A stretch of DNA of 22,340 bases, taken from positions 1 through 22,340 of the forward strand of contig CABUOE010000014.1 in assembly GCA_902493155.1 (NCBI GenBank), written 5' to 3'. Shown in pieces: positions 14,098 to 21,387 of the stretch (within the stretch, counting starts at the first letter, position 1; each line of letters opens with the position of its first letter). This DNA is from an uncultured Eubacteriales bacterium. Lineage in GTDB: Bacteria; Bacillota; Clostridia; Oscillospirales; Ruminococcaceae. The notes under the pieces are model-generated. The model ran no database searches, was not told the origin of the DNA, and saw only the letters and a list, made by a program, of their open reading frames with translations. A program made the translations under genes and the position numbers.

Positions 14098-14889
14098 TTG
14101 GATTCCAACAAAAACAATCAAGTCAGTGAAGAACAGCGGGAACTCCAGGAGCTCATCGAGCTTAAAAAGCGAAAACAGGCCGCAGCGGAACATCCGGAGA
14201 TGGTAGAACCTCCTCCCAGGCAGGATGAAGAGGTGTTTGTTCCTAAGACGTTCAAAGAAAAATGGGACAATTACTGGTATCACTATAAATTAGTCACCTG
14301 GCTCGCCGTGTTTGCGGTGTTTGTGGTCGGCTGGTTTGTCAAAGACATCTTTTTTGGTCCCAAATACGATTTGGTCGTGAATATCGCCAGCAAGTACACT
14401 TTTTCCGCCATTAACGAAGATATGGGAAAGGATGCCGCGACCTATGCGGAGGATTACGACGGGAACGGCAAAAGAGCGGTTCAAGTCAGCGAGATGCAGG
14501 TCAATTACGACGGCACTGGATCCAATGACCAGGCGACTATGGTGGGCGAGCAGAAAATCCTGGCGGTTTTGAACGCCGGAGAGGACATGGTGTTTATTCT
14601 GGACGGCCAGACCTACGACCAGCTCATCGGCAGCAACGATGGAAAGACTATTTTTGCCGACCTGTCGGCGCTTTATCCCGATCTGCCAGAGTTGGTACAG
14701 GGCGACAAGGTGCTGATCCAGCAGACCGAACTGGGTAAAGAATGGCGGATGAATGCAGTGGATTCTGAACTCTACCTCTGCGTCCGCAAAATAGAAGGCA
14801 ATGTAAAGGACAGCGAAAAGACACAGAAAAAATACGAGGATGCGTTAAACTTTGTTGACCACGTCATCAAAGGGAAGCTTGCCGCGTAA
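14098..14889 (+). CDS. Uncharacterised single-span membrane protein
   Basis: I do not recognise a named family. The 263-residue protein has a charged, Glu/Gln/Lys-rich N-terminal segment (1-50) likely to be helical and cytoplasmic. An aromatic juxtamembrane stretch (TFKEKWDNYWYHYK, 51-64) and one membrane span at about 65-82 follow. An external domain of about 180 residues carries VNYDGTGSND, VFILDGQTYDQLIG and a C-terminal helix. No lipobox or catalytic motif is evident. The start is TTG at 14098, with AGGAGG at 14085-14090 seven bases before it; no ATG competes. It lies alone between lysS and ilvD, only 25 bases before ilvD, so it may share a transcript with ilvD. The architecture recalls small orphan membrane proteins often seen in Clostridia, but that is inference. 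Confidence 0.82.
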   Translation: MDSNKNNQVSEEQRELQELIELKKRKQAAAEHPEMVEPPPRQDEEVFVPKTFKEKWDNYWYHYKLVTWLAVFAVFVVGWFVKDIFFGPKYDLVVNIASKYTFSAINEDMGKDAATYAEDYDGNGKRAVQVSEMQVNYDGTGSNDQATMVGEQKILAVLNAGEDMVFILDGQTYDQLIGSNDGKTIFADLSALYPDLPELVQGDKVLIQQTELGKEWRMNAVDSELYLCVRKIEGNVKDSEKTQKKYEDALNFVDHVIKGKLAA

Positions 14890-14914
14890 ATCTACATAGA
14901 AAGAGGAGAACTTT

Positions 14915-16570
14915 ATGCGCAGTGATTTGATGAAAAGCGGCCCTGCGAGAATGCCGCACCGTTCCTTATTGAAGGCCATGGGCCTGACCGACAGCGAGAT
15001 TAAGAAGCCTTTTGTGGCGGTGGTCAGCGCCGAGAGCGAATACGTGGCCGGCCATATGCACTTAGGATTGCTGGCGGACGCCGTCAAAGCGGGTATCCGC
15101 AATGCGGGCGGCGTGCCTTTTGAGTTTCACACCATCGGGGTCTGTGACGGCCTCGCTATGAACCACGTGGGAATGAAATACTCCTTGGCGTCCCGGGAAC
15201 TGATCGCGGACAGCATCGAAGTTATGCTGACCGCCCATCCCCTGGACGGCATTGTGTTTATTCCTAACTGCGACAAGATCGTCCCCGGTATGATGCTGGC
15301 AGCGGCCCGCTTAAACCTCCCATCCATCTTTATCAGCGGCGGTCCTATGGAGGCCGGTGTGGTCGGCGGCAAACGGGTTGGCTTTTCCGAGGGATTTGAG
15401 GCTGTAGGCGCCTACAGCGCTGGGAAAATCACCGAGGCGGATCTCAAGGATTTCGAGGACAACGTCTGTCCCACCTGTGGCTCCTGCTCCGGCATGTACA
15501 CCGCCAACTCGATGAACTGCCTGGTGGAGGCCATGGGCATGTCTCTGCCCGGCAGCGGCACTGCCCTCGCCACTTCTTCCAAGCGGCTACGTTTCGCTAA
15601 GGAAACCGGTGAGCGGATTCTCTACCTCATCGAGAATCAGATTCTTCCCTCCCAGATTCTCACCAAAGAGAACATCAAAAACGCTCTGACCGCTGAAATG
15701 GCCTTGGGCTGTTCTACCAACACCGTCCTCCACATTCTTGCCATCGCCTATGAGGCTAATGTGAACGTGGATTTGACCACTATCGAGGAACTGAGCGGCA
15801 AGGCTCCCCAGCTCTGCAAGCTGAATCCTGCCGGAAGCACCTTCATTCAGGATTTGGACGCTGTGGGCGGTATCCAGGCGGTTCTCAAAGAACTCAGCAG
15901 AGGCGGCTTTATCGATACCGATGTACTCACCGTCAGCGGCAAGCAGTCGGAGCGTTTTGAAAACATTCCGAAGGCGGACGGGAAAATCATCCATACGGTG
16001 GAAGAACCCATCCGCAAAGACGGTGGGATCGCGGTGCTCCGCGGTAACGTGGCTCCCGAAGGCTGTGTCGTCAAGCAGGGCGCGGTCTGCGAGGAAATGA
16101 TGAAGCACCAGGGCCCCGCCCGGGTCTTCAACAGCGAAGGGGAGGCCTGCGATGCCATCCGCGACGGCAAAATCGTATCCGGTGACGTAGTCGTCATCCG
16201 TTACGAAGGCCCCAAAGGCGGCCCCGGCATGCAGGAAATGTTAGCTCCCACTGCTTCCTTGGTAGGTATGGGGCTGGACAAAGAGGTGGCCCTCATCACC
16301 GACGGACGGTTCAGCGGCGCAACCAAAGGTGCTGCCATCGGCCACATCTCTCCGGAAGCGGCGGCAGGCGGCATGATTGGCCTCATCGAAGAGGGTGACC
16401 AGATCGCTATCGATATTCCCAACCGCAGCATCACCCTGTTGGTGGACGACGAGGAACTGCAAAAACGGAAAGAAAACTTCGTGCCGTACCAGAAAGAGGT
16501 CAAAGGTTACCTCAAACGCTATGCGGCCATTGTAAACTCTGCCTCCAGAGGCGCAGTTTACGATAAATAA
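14915..16570 (+). CDS. ilvD: Dihydroxy-acid dehydratase IlvD
   Basis: IlvD dehydrates 2,3-dihydroxy acids to 2-keto acids in branched-chain amino acid synthesis and needs an iron-sulfur cluster. The 551-residue length is standard. Visible motifs are PFEFHTIGVCDGLAMNHVGMKYSL (C77), PNCDKIVPGM (C119), CPTCGSCSGMYTANSMNCLVEAMG (C185, C188, C191), SGGPMEAG, GRFSGAT and GHISPEAAAGG. The cysteine in the PCN motif of enterobacterial enzymes is missing; here the region reads VAGHMHL, as in the clostridial/archaeal subgroup. So the cluster ligands are probably drawn from C77, C119 and C191 (inference). The AAAGAGGAGAA ribosome binding site is strong. No other ilv gene is nearby, and a strong terminator follows. 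The related sugar-acid dehydratase Edd is longer. Confidence 0.96.
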   Translation: MRSDLMKSGPARMPHRSLLKAMGLTDSEIKKPFVAVVSAESEYVAGHMHLGLLADAVKAGIRNAGGVPFEFHTIGVCDGLAMNHVGMKYSLASRELIADSIEVMLTAHPLDGIVFIPNCDKIVPGMMLAAARLNLPSIFISGGPMEAGVVGGKRVGFSEGFEAVGAYSAGKITEADLKDFEDNVCPTCGSCSGMYTANSMNCLVEAMGMSLPGSGTALATSSKRLRFAKETGERILYLIENQILPSQILTKENIKNALTAEMALGCSTNTVLHILAIAYEANVNVDLTTIEELSGKAPQLCKLNPAGSTFIQDLDAVGGIQAVLKELSRGGFIDTDVLTVSGKQSERFENIPKADGKIIHTVEEPIRKDGGIAVLRGNVAPEGCVVKQGAVCEEMMKHQGPARVFNSEGEACDAIRDGKIVSGDVVVIRYEGPKGGPGMQEMLAPTASLVGMGLDKEVALITDGRFSGATKGAAIGHISPEAAAGGMIGLIEEGDQIAIDIPNRSITLLVDDEELQKRKENFVPYQKEVKGYLKRYAAIVNSASRGAVYDK

Positions 16571-16584
16571 GCAAAAAACGAATA

Positions 16585-16621
16585 AAAAAGTTCTCAGCCG
16601 ACTTCGGCTGAGAACTTTTTT
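16585..16621 (+). terminator. Strong intrinsic terminator after ilvD, probably bidirectional
   Basis: A 17-bp perfect inverted repeat (16585-16601 with 16604-16620) has the GC core CTCAGCCGA/TCGGCTGAG and ends in TTTTTT. The matching A-run on the left gives a T-run on the other strand, so it could also stop minus-strand transcription. Confidence 0.95.
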
Positions 16622-16676
16622 GCGTTTATCGAAAGTTAAATTTACTCCCAAACTCGTTTCCATTCATCTATATGCT

Positions 16677-16910
16677 CTAAAACGATGGAAAGACGGATTG
16701 GACCTCCAGTTCGGTGACGCGGGCCTGTTTTTGTTCCTCCGGTAAAAGTTGCTGCATCCCAAAATGAGAATTTCTGGACATGGGATAACCTACTTTGTTT
16801 GAAATATCATTTGAATACATTCCATTGATACAGCGTTTCAGGCATAGTAAGCCAATAAGGCTTTGATTTAAACGACATTCGTTATTTGCAGCATTTCTCT
16901 CCAAATCCAT
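16677..16910 (-). CDS. Doubtful small ORF or gene remnant
   Basis: The 77-codon minus-strand frame runs from an ATG at 16910 to a TAG. I do not recognise it. Its C-terminal third (MQQLLPEEQKQARVTELEV and on to VFPSF) has an amphipathic, protein-like pattern, with codons ending in G or C as in neighbouring genes. The N-terminal part is AT-rich and less convincing. No ribosome binding site precedes the ATG. An in-frame stop lies three codons upstream of it. The ilvD terminator would serve as its terminator. It could be the 3' remnant of a decayed gene or chance. Confidence 0.2.
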   Translation of the reverse strand: MDLERNAANNECRLNQSLIGLLCLKRCINGMYSNDISNKVGYPMSRNSHFGMQQLLPEEQKQARVTELEVQSVFPSF

Positions 16911-16987
16911 CCAGAAAATTTAATCTTCATTCACAAAATTGGAGGCGTTCCAGCTGATTCCTTCAAATACAGTTCATATTCGGGGAA

Positions 16988-17004
16988 TATAATAAACAAA
17001 TTAT
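16988..17004 (+). promoter_or_regulatory. Candidate -10 with overlapping inverted repeat before ABC exporter
   Basis: TATAAT (16988-16993) is an exact -10 hexamer with no good -35 at 16-18 bases. ATAAT at 16989-16993 and ATTAT at 17000-17004 form a short inverted repeat around AAACAA that overlaps it. A promoter needing an activator, or one blocked by a repressor, is possible. The repeat is short and AT-only, so confidence is low. Confidence 0.3.
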
Positions 17005-17047
17005 CGTATAAAAAATAGATGAACAGGGAATGAGAGGAGAACGGTAG

Positions 17048-19267
17048 ATGAAGAAAATCATGAAGTATCTAAAACCGTTTGCAGGCTCCATTGCAGTTGC
17101 CGTCGTGCTGGTATTCGTACAGGCCATGTGCGATCTGAAACTCCCGGATTACATGTCCAACATTGTCAACGTGGGCATCCAGCAGAGCGGCATCGCGGAC
17201 GCGGTTCCCGAAAAGATTCGGGAAAGCGAAGTGGAGAAACTATTTTTGTTTCTGTCGAAAGACGAGCAGAGCCTAATAGCGAAGCATTACTTAGGCGAAG
17301 CAAGTGAAGCGGGTGGGGACTACTGGATTTTACAGAAAAAGGGACTCAGCAGTTCCGACCGAAAAGAAATGAATGCGGCGTTTTCCAGGGCGTTCGCCAC
17401 AGTTGGAACGATGAAGTCCCTTGAAAAAGACCCGGATGCCCTCCAAAAAGTCTTGGAGGAGATGGGCGTCACTGCCGACGATCAACCCTTCCCCGGGGAG
17501 GATATCGACCTGGTTGCTATGGTATCCGCCATGCCCTTTGAGCAGCGGATGCAAATTGCAGACAAGCTCATCGCCGAGTACGACGCTTTAGGTGAGAGCA
17601 TGCTGACCCAGGCGGCTGTCCAGTTTGTAAAAGAAGAATATGAAGCGATTCAGATGGACGCCACTTTACTCCAGCGAGGTTACATCATCCGCACCGGCGG
17701 GGCGATGCTGCTGGTTTCGCTGTTAGCTGCGGCCTGCACCGTCGTAGTGGGCTTTTTGGGCGCCCGCATTGGTTCCGGATTAGCACGTGACCTGCGAAAA
17801 CGGGTTTTCCGCAAGGTAGAGGACTTCTCCAACGCGGAATTTGACAAGTTCTCGACCGCTTCTCTGATCACTCGGACTACCAATGACGTGATTCAGGTGC
17901 AGATGCTCGTGATTATGGCTATCCGCATGGTGATTTACGCCCCTGTCATGGGTATCGGCGGCACCATTTACGCTTTGCAGAAAAGTGTGTCCATGTCTTG
18001 GATTATTGCGCTGGCGGTCATTCTGCTCCTGGGGTTGATGCTGACCATTTTTATCACAGTTATGCCAAAATTCAAATCCATCCAGAAGCTCATCGACCGG
18101 CTCAACCAGGTCACACGTGAGAATCTGTCGGGCCTTATGGTTTCCAGAGCATACAATACTCAAAAATTTGAGGAACAGCGCTTTGACGGTGCGAACCAGA
18201 ACCTGATGAAGACCCAGCTTTTTGTCAACCGGGTCATGGCGGCCATGATGCCGGTGATGATGCTCATTATGAACGGCGTTAACGTCCTAATTATCTGGGT
18301 GGGAGCCCATCAGATTGCCGCCGCTTCTATGCAGGTTGGCGACATGATGGCCTACATGCAGTACGCGATGCAGGTGGTTATGTCCTTCCTGGCCCTTTCG
18401 ATGATGTTTATCATGTTCCCGCGGGCGGCCGTTTCTGGCGATCGTATTGCGGAGGTTCTCGATACCGAAATTTCCATCCGCGATCCGGAAAATCCCGTTT
18501 CCCTGGACAGCAGGCCCGACAGCATCGGTGTTGTGGAATTTAAGAATGTGACTTTCCGGTTCCCGGGAGCGGAGGAAGACACTCTCCATCACATCAGCTT
18601 TACGGCGAAACCGGGGGAGACAACTGCCTTTATCGGCTCCACTGGTTCGGGTAAATCCACTCTTGTGAACCTGATCCCCCGTTTTTACGACGTAACTGAG
18701 GGTACCGTCACCGTCAACGGGGTGGATGTCCGAGATGCTTCCCAGCACGATTTACGGGAGCAGATCGGCTATGTGCCCCAAAAGGCGATTTTGTTTAGCG
18801 GCACCATCAATTCCAATCTAAAGTACGGCGACGCTGACGCTTCGGAAGAATCTGTTCGGATTGCCGCCGAAACGGCACAGGCGATGGAGTTTATTGAAAG
18901 CAAGCCCGACAAATTTGATGAACCTATTTCTCAGGGCGGTACCAACGTATCCGGCGGGCAGAAGCAGAGGCTTTCCATTGCCCGGGCGCTGGTAAAGCAG
19001 CCTCCTATCTATATTTTTGACGACAGTTTCTCGGCCCTTGACTTTAAAACCGACGCCGCTCTCCGCAGGGCACTGAAAAAACAGACCGGAAACGCCACTG
19101 TTTTGCTGGTGGCCCAGCGGGTGGGAACCATCCGCCACGCCGAGCAGATCATCGTTTTGGACGAGGGCAAAATAGTCGGCAAAGGCACCCACGAAGAACT
19201 GATGCAAAACTGCGAAGTGTATCAGCAGATCGCTTATTCTCAGCTCAGTAAGGAGGAATTGGCATGA
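17048..19267 (+). CDS. ABC exporter subunit with large external insert and degenerate NBD
   Basis: The 739-residue fused membrane/ATPase protein is one half of a heterodimeric type IV (ABCB-like) exporter. TM1 lies at about 12-29. An acidic insert of about 180 residues separates it from TM2 (about 217-240), where most exporters have a short loop. The remaining spans lie in 290-460. The ATPase domain has Walker A GSTGSGKST at 530-538, Q-loop PQKAILF, signature VSGGQ at 634-638 and Walker B ending IFDDS. The catalytic Glu position is Asp 659 and the switch histidine is Gln 690 (VAQRVGTI). These changes mark a degenerate ATP site, as in TM287/288-type exporters. GAGAGGAGA precedes the ATG. The stop overlaps the next start (ATGA). 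The substrate is unknown. Confidence 0.93.
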   Translation: MKKIMKYLKPFAGSIAVAVVLVFVQAMCDLKLPDYMSNIVNVGIQQSGIADAVPEKIRESEVEKLFLFLSKDEQSLIAKHYLGEASEAGGDYWILQKKGLSSSDRKEMNAAFSRAFATVGTMKSLEKDPDALQKVLEEMGVTADDQPFPGEDIDLVAMVSAMPFEQRMQIADKLIAEYDALGESMLTQAAVQFVKEEYEAIQMDATLLQRGYIIRTGGAMLLVSLLAAACTVVVGFLGARIGSGLARDLRKRVFRKVEDFSNAEFDKFSTASLITRTTNDVIQVQMLVIMAIRMVIYAPVMGIGGTIYALQKSVSMSWIIALAVILLLGLMLTIFITVMPKFKSIQKLIDRLNQVTRENLSGLMVSRAYNTQKFEEQRFDGANQNLMKTQLFVNRVMAAMMPVMMLIMNGVNVLIIWVGAHQIAAASMQVGDMMAYMQYAMQVVMSFLALSMMFIMFPRAAVSGDRIAEVLDTEISIRDPENPVSLDSRPDSIGVVEFKNVTFRFPGAEEDTLHHISFTAKPGETTAFIGSTGSGKSTLVNLIPRFYDVTEGTVTVNGVDVRDASQHDLREQIGYVPQKAILFSGTINSNLKYGDADASEESVRIAAETAQAMEFIESKPDKFDEPISQGGTNVSGGQKQRLSIARALVKQPPIYIFDDSFSALDFKTDAALRRALKKQTGNATVLLVAQRVGTIRHAEQIIVLDEGKIVGKGTHEELMQNCEVYQQIAYSQLSKEELA

Positions 19268-21183
19268 GTGAACAAAAACGTCCTCCCAGAATGCGCGGTC
19301 CCATGGGACATGGGCCGGGCGCCGCGGCGATACCTGGCGAGAAAGCCCACGATTTTAAGGGAACTATCAAAAAACTGCTCATCTACCTCGGGAAATACAA
19401 GCTGGCCATTGCGCTGGTGTTATTTTTCGCGGTGCTCAGCGCCGCTTTTAACATTATCGGCCCGAAAATTCTCGGGCAGGCGACCACCGAAGTCTTTAAC
19501 GGTATCCTCGCTCAAATTCGCGGTACCGGCGGCATCAATTTCGGCTATATCGGCATGATTGTCCTTATCATGGTGGCGCTATACTTCTTTAGCTCCGGAT
19601 TCAGCTTTATCCAGGGTTGGGTCATGAACAACATTTCCATGAAGGTGACCTACCGGTTTCGAAAGGACATTTCCGAAAAAATCAACCGGATGCCCCTCAA
19701 GTATTTCGAAAGCACCAGTCAGGGCGAGGTTCTCTCCCGTATTACCAACGACGTGGATACGGTGTCTCATTCTCTCCAGCAGAGCCTCACACAGATCATT
19801 ACTTCGGTGACGACGATTATCGGCGTGCTCATTATGATGTTCACCATCAGCGTCCCCATGACGTTGACGGCTCTTTGTATCGTACCTTTGTCCCTCGTCT
19901 TCGTTATGCTCATCGTCAAAAAGTCCCAGCACTATTTTGTCGACCAGCAGGATTACCTAGGCCACGTCAATGGGCAGGTGGAGGAAGTTTACGGCGGCCA
20001 TGTGGTCATGAAGGCGTTTAATGGCGAAAAAGAGTGCGCGGAGACTTTTGAAAAATACAACGATACCCTTTATAAATCCGCTTGGAAGTCCCAATTCCTG
20101 TCTGGTCTCATTATGCCGGCAACGAATTTTGTGGGAAATTTAGGCTATGTGGCAGTTTGTATTTTAGGCGGCACGCTGGCTGCCGGCGGAAGCATTGCTG
20201 TGGGTGACATCCAGGCCTTTATCCAGTATGTCCGCACCTTTACCCAGCCCATCTCCCAGCTGGCGAACATCACAAATATTCTTCAGCAGACGGCAGCCGC
20301 TGCCGAGCGGGTTTTTGAGTTTCTCGACGAAGAAGAGGAATCCCCCGAGGCGGAAAATCCCATTCGTGTGACAGCGGAAAACGGCGCCTTTCTTCTCCAC
20401 TATACCAACGAAAGCGGAAAGGCCGTTTCCGAGCCCTTCCATGGCAATGTGAGCTTCCAGCACGTGAACTTCGGCTACAATCCCGATAAAATCATCGTCA
20501 ATGATTTTTCCGCCGAGGTGAAAGCAGGGCAGAAGGTGGCCATCGTCGGCCCTACCGGTGCGGGAAAGACCACCATGGTCAAGCTGCTTATGCGTTTTTA
20601 CGACGTGAACAGCGGGCGTATCCTTATCGACGGCCACGACATCAAACGGTTTACCCGCCACGACCTGAGAAGCCTCTTCGGGATGGTCTTACAGGAAACC
20701 TGGCTCTATAACGATACCATTCGGGAAAACATTCGCTACGGGCGCTTGGACGCCACCGATGAAGAGGTGCTGGCAGCCTCCAAGGCAGCGCGGGTGGACC
20801 ATTTTGTCAAGACTATGCCGGAAGGCTACGACGTCATCATGAACGAGGAGTCCACAAACGTTTCTCAGGGGCAAAAACAGCTGCTCACCATCGCACGGGC
20901 GATTTTGGCCGACCCGAAAATTCTTATCCTCGACGAGGCCACAAGCTCCGTCGACACCAAGACCGAGCTGGACATCCAGAAGGCTATGGATAAGCTGATG
21001 CAGCACCGCACCAGTTTCGTCATCGCCCACCGCCTGTCCACCATTCGCGACGCCGACCTGATTCTCGTCATGAACAACGGAGATATCGTGGAACAGGGCA
21101 ATCACAAGGAACTTCTCCGGAAAAACGGCTTTTACGCAAATCTTTACAACGCCCAGTTCGAGTCGGCGGAAGAAGCATCTTAA
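19264..21183 (+). CDS. ABC exporter subunit, canonical NBD partner
   Basis: This 639-residue membrane/ATPase protein completes the heterodimeric exporter. The N-terminal extension (residues 2-25) is rich in Pro, Arg and Gly (MSEQKRPPRMRGPMGHGPG), as often seen in this clostridial group. Six spans follow between about 40 and 320 with the usual short loops. The ATPase domain has Walker A GPTGAGKTT at 429-437, LQETWLYNDTI, Walker B ILDE with catalytic E558, and switch H589 (IAHRLSTI). Its signature is VSQGQ at 533-537, SQGQ in place of SGGQ. The altered signature pairs in the dimer with the degenerate Walker site of the partner, while its own intact Walker B and His pair with the partner's good SGGQ. 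It is translationally coupled to the upstream gene by a 4-base overlap, with TAAGGAGGAA in front. A strong terminator follows. Confidence 0.94.
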   Translation: MSEQKRPPRMRGPMGHGPGAAAIPGEKAHDFKGTIKKLLIYLGKYKLAIALVLFFAVLSAAFNIIGPKILGQATTEVFNGILAQIRGTGGINFGYIGMIVLIMVALYFFSSGFSFIQGWVMNNISMKVTYRFRKDISEKINRMPLKYFESTSQGEVLSRITNDVDTVSHSLQQSLTQIITSVTTIIGVLIMMFTISVPMTLTALCIVPLSLVFVMLIVKKSQHYFVDQQDYLGHVNGQVEEVYGGHVVMKAFNGEKECAETFEKYNDTLYKSAWKSQFLSGLIMPATNFVGNLGYVAVCILGGTLAAGGSIAVGDIQAFIQYVRTFTQPISQLANITNILQQTAAAAERVFEFLDEEEESPEAENPIRVTAENGAFLLHYTNESGKAVSEPFHGNVSFQHVNFGYNPDKIIVNDFSAEVKAGQKVAIVGPTGAGKTTMVKLLMRFYDVNSGRILIDGHDIKRFTRHDLRSLFGMVLQETWLYNDTIRENIRYGRLDATDEEVLAASKAARVDHFVKTMPEGYDVIMNEESTNVSQGQKQLLTIARAILADPKILILDEATSSVDTKTELDIQKAMDKLMQHRTSFVIAHRLSTIRDADLILVMNNGDIVEQGNHKELLRKNGFYANLYNAQFESAEEAS

Positions 21184-21191
21184 CAAACGAG

Positions 21192-21228
21192 AAAAAGCAG
21201 AAAAGGCCGACGCTTTTTCTGCTTTTTT
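21192..21228 (+). terminator. Intrinsic terminator of the ABC exporter operon
   Basis: The stem 21192-21207 pairs with 21212-21227 over 16 bp (one G-U) around the loop CGAC and is followed by a T-run. It begins 8 bases after the stop codon, a standard rho-independent terminator. Confidence 0.93.
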
Positions 21229-21284
21229 CTGAATTTAAGCGAATCGGGAAGAAATCCACAAAAAATGTGTCCGAAGATTCATAA

Positions 21285-21313
21285 AAATTTAATACTTTAA
21301 TCGCGTTAAATTT
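21285..21313 (+). repeat. AT-rich inverted repeat upstream of gap
   Basis: AAATTTAA (21285-21292) and TTAAATTT (21306-21313) are exact inverted repeats. Nested in the interval is TTTAA-TCGCG-TTAAA (21296-21310). It could be a regulator site upstream of the gap promoter, but AT-rich repeats arise easily by chance. Confidence 0.3.
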
Positions 21314-21324
21314 ATAACAAATAC

Positions 21325-21360
21325 TTGTATCTTCCGCAGTTTTGGTATAGAATAATACCA
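21325..21360 (+). promoter_or_regulatory. Candidate gap promoter with overlapping operator-like palindrome
   Basis: TTGTAT (21325-21330) and TAGAAT (21348-21353) are 17 bases apart; the -10 matches 5 of 6 and the -35 only 3 of 6. TGGTAT (21343-21348) and ATACCA (21355-21360) form an exact inverted repeat around AGAATA that covers the -10 and the likely start site. A repressor bound here would block transcription. Confidence 0.45.
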
Positions 21361-21387
21361 GAATAAAATTTTGGAGGTTTTATTATT

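Larger units (their letters stand above)
16622..17047 (+). other. 426-base AT-rich intergenic region
   Basis: Between the ilvD terminator and the ABC exporter genes there is no + strand gene. The region is richer in A+T than its surroundings. It holds a doubtful 77-codon minus-strand ORF (16677-16910) and a promoter-like stretch with TATAAT at 16988-16993. I see no tRNA, terminal inverted repeat or regulator gene of the MarR type that often accompanies such exporters. Confidence 0.75.

Noticed and set aside
13029..14117. 362-codon minus-strand ORF opposite lysS
   Set aside because: lysS has every class II motif on the + strand. The antisense frame has no recognisable motif and is an effect of codon bias.
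15587..16108. 173-codon minus-strand ORF opposite ilvD
   Set aside because: It is a shadow of the well-supported ilvD, with no ribosome binding site or motif.
17330..17554. Small minus-strand ORF inside the first ABC subunit's insert
   Set aside because: The + strand frame is continuous from TM1 through the ATPase domain, so the minus ORF is a shadow.
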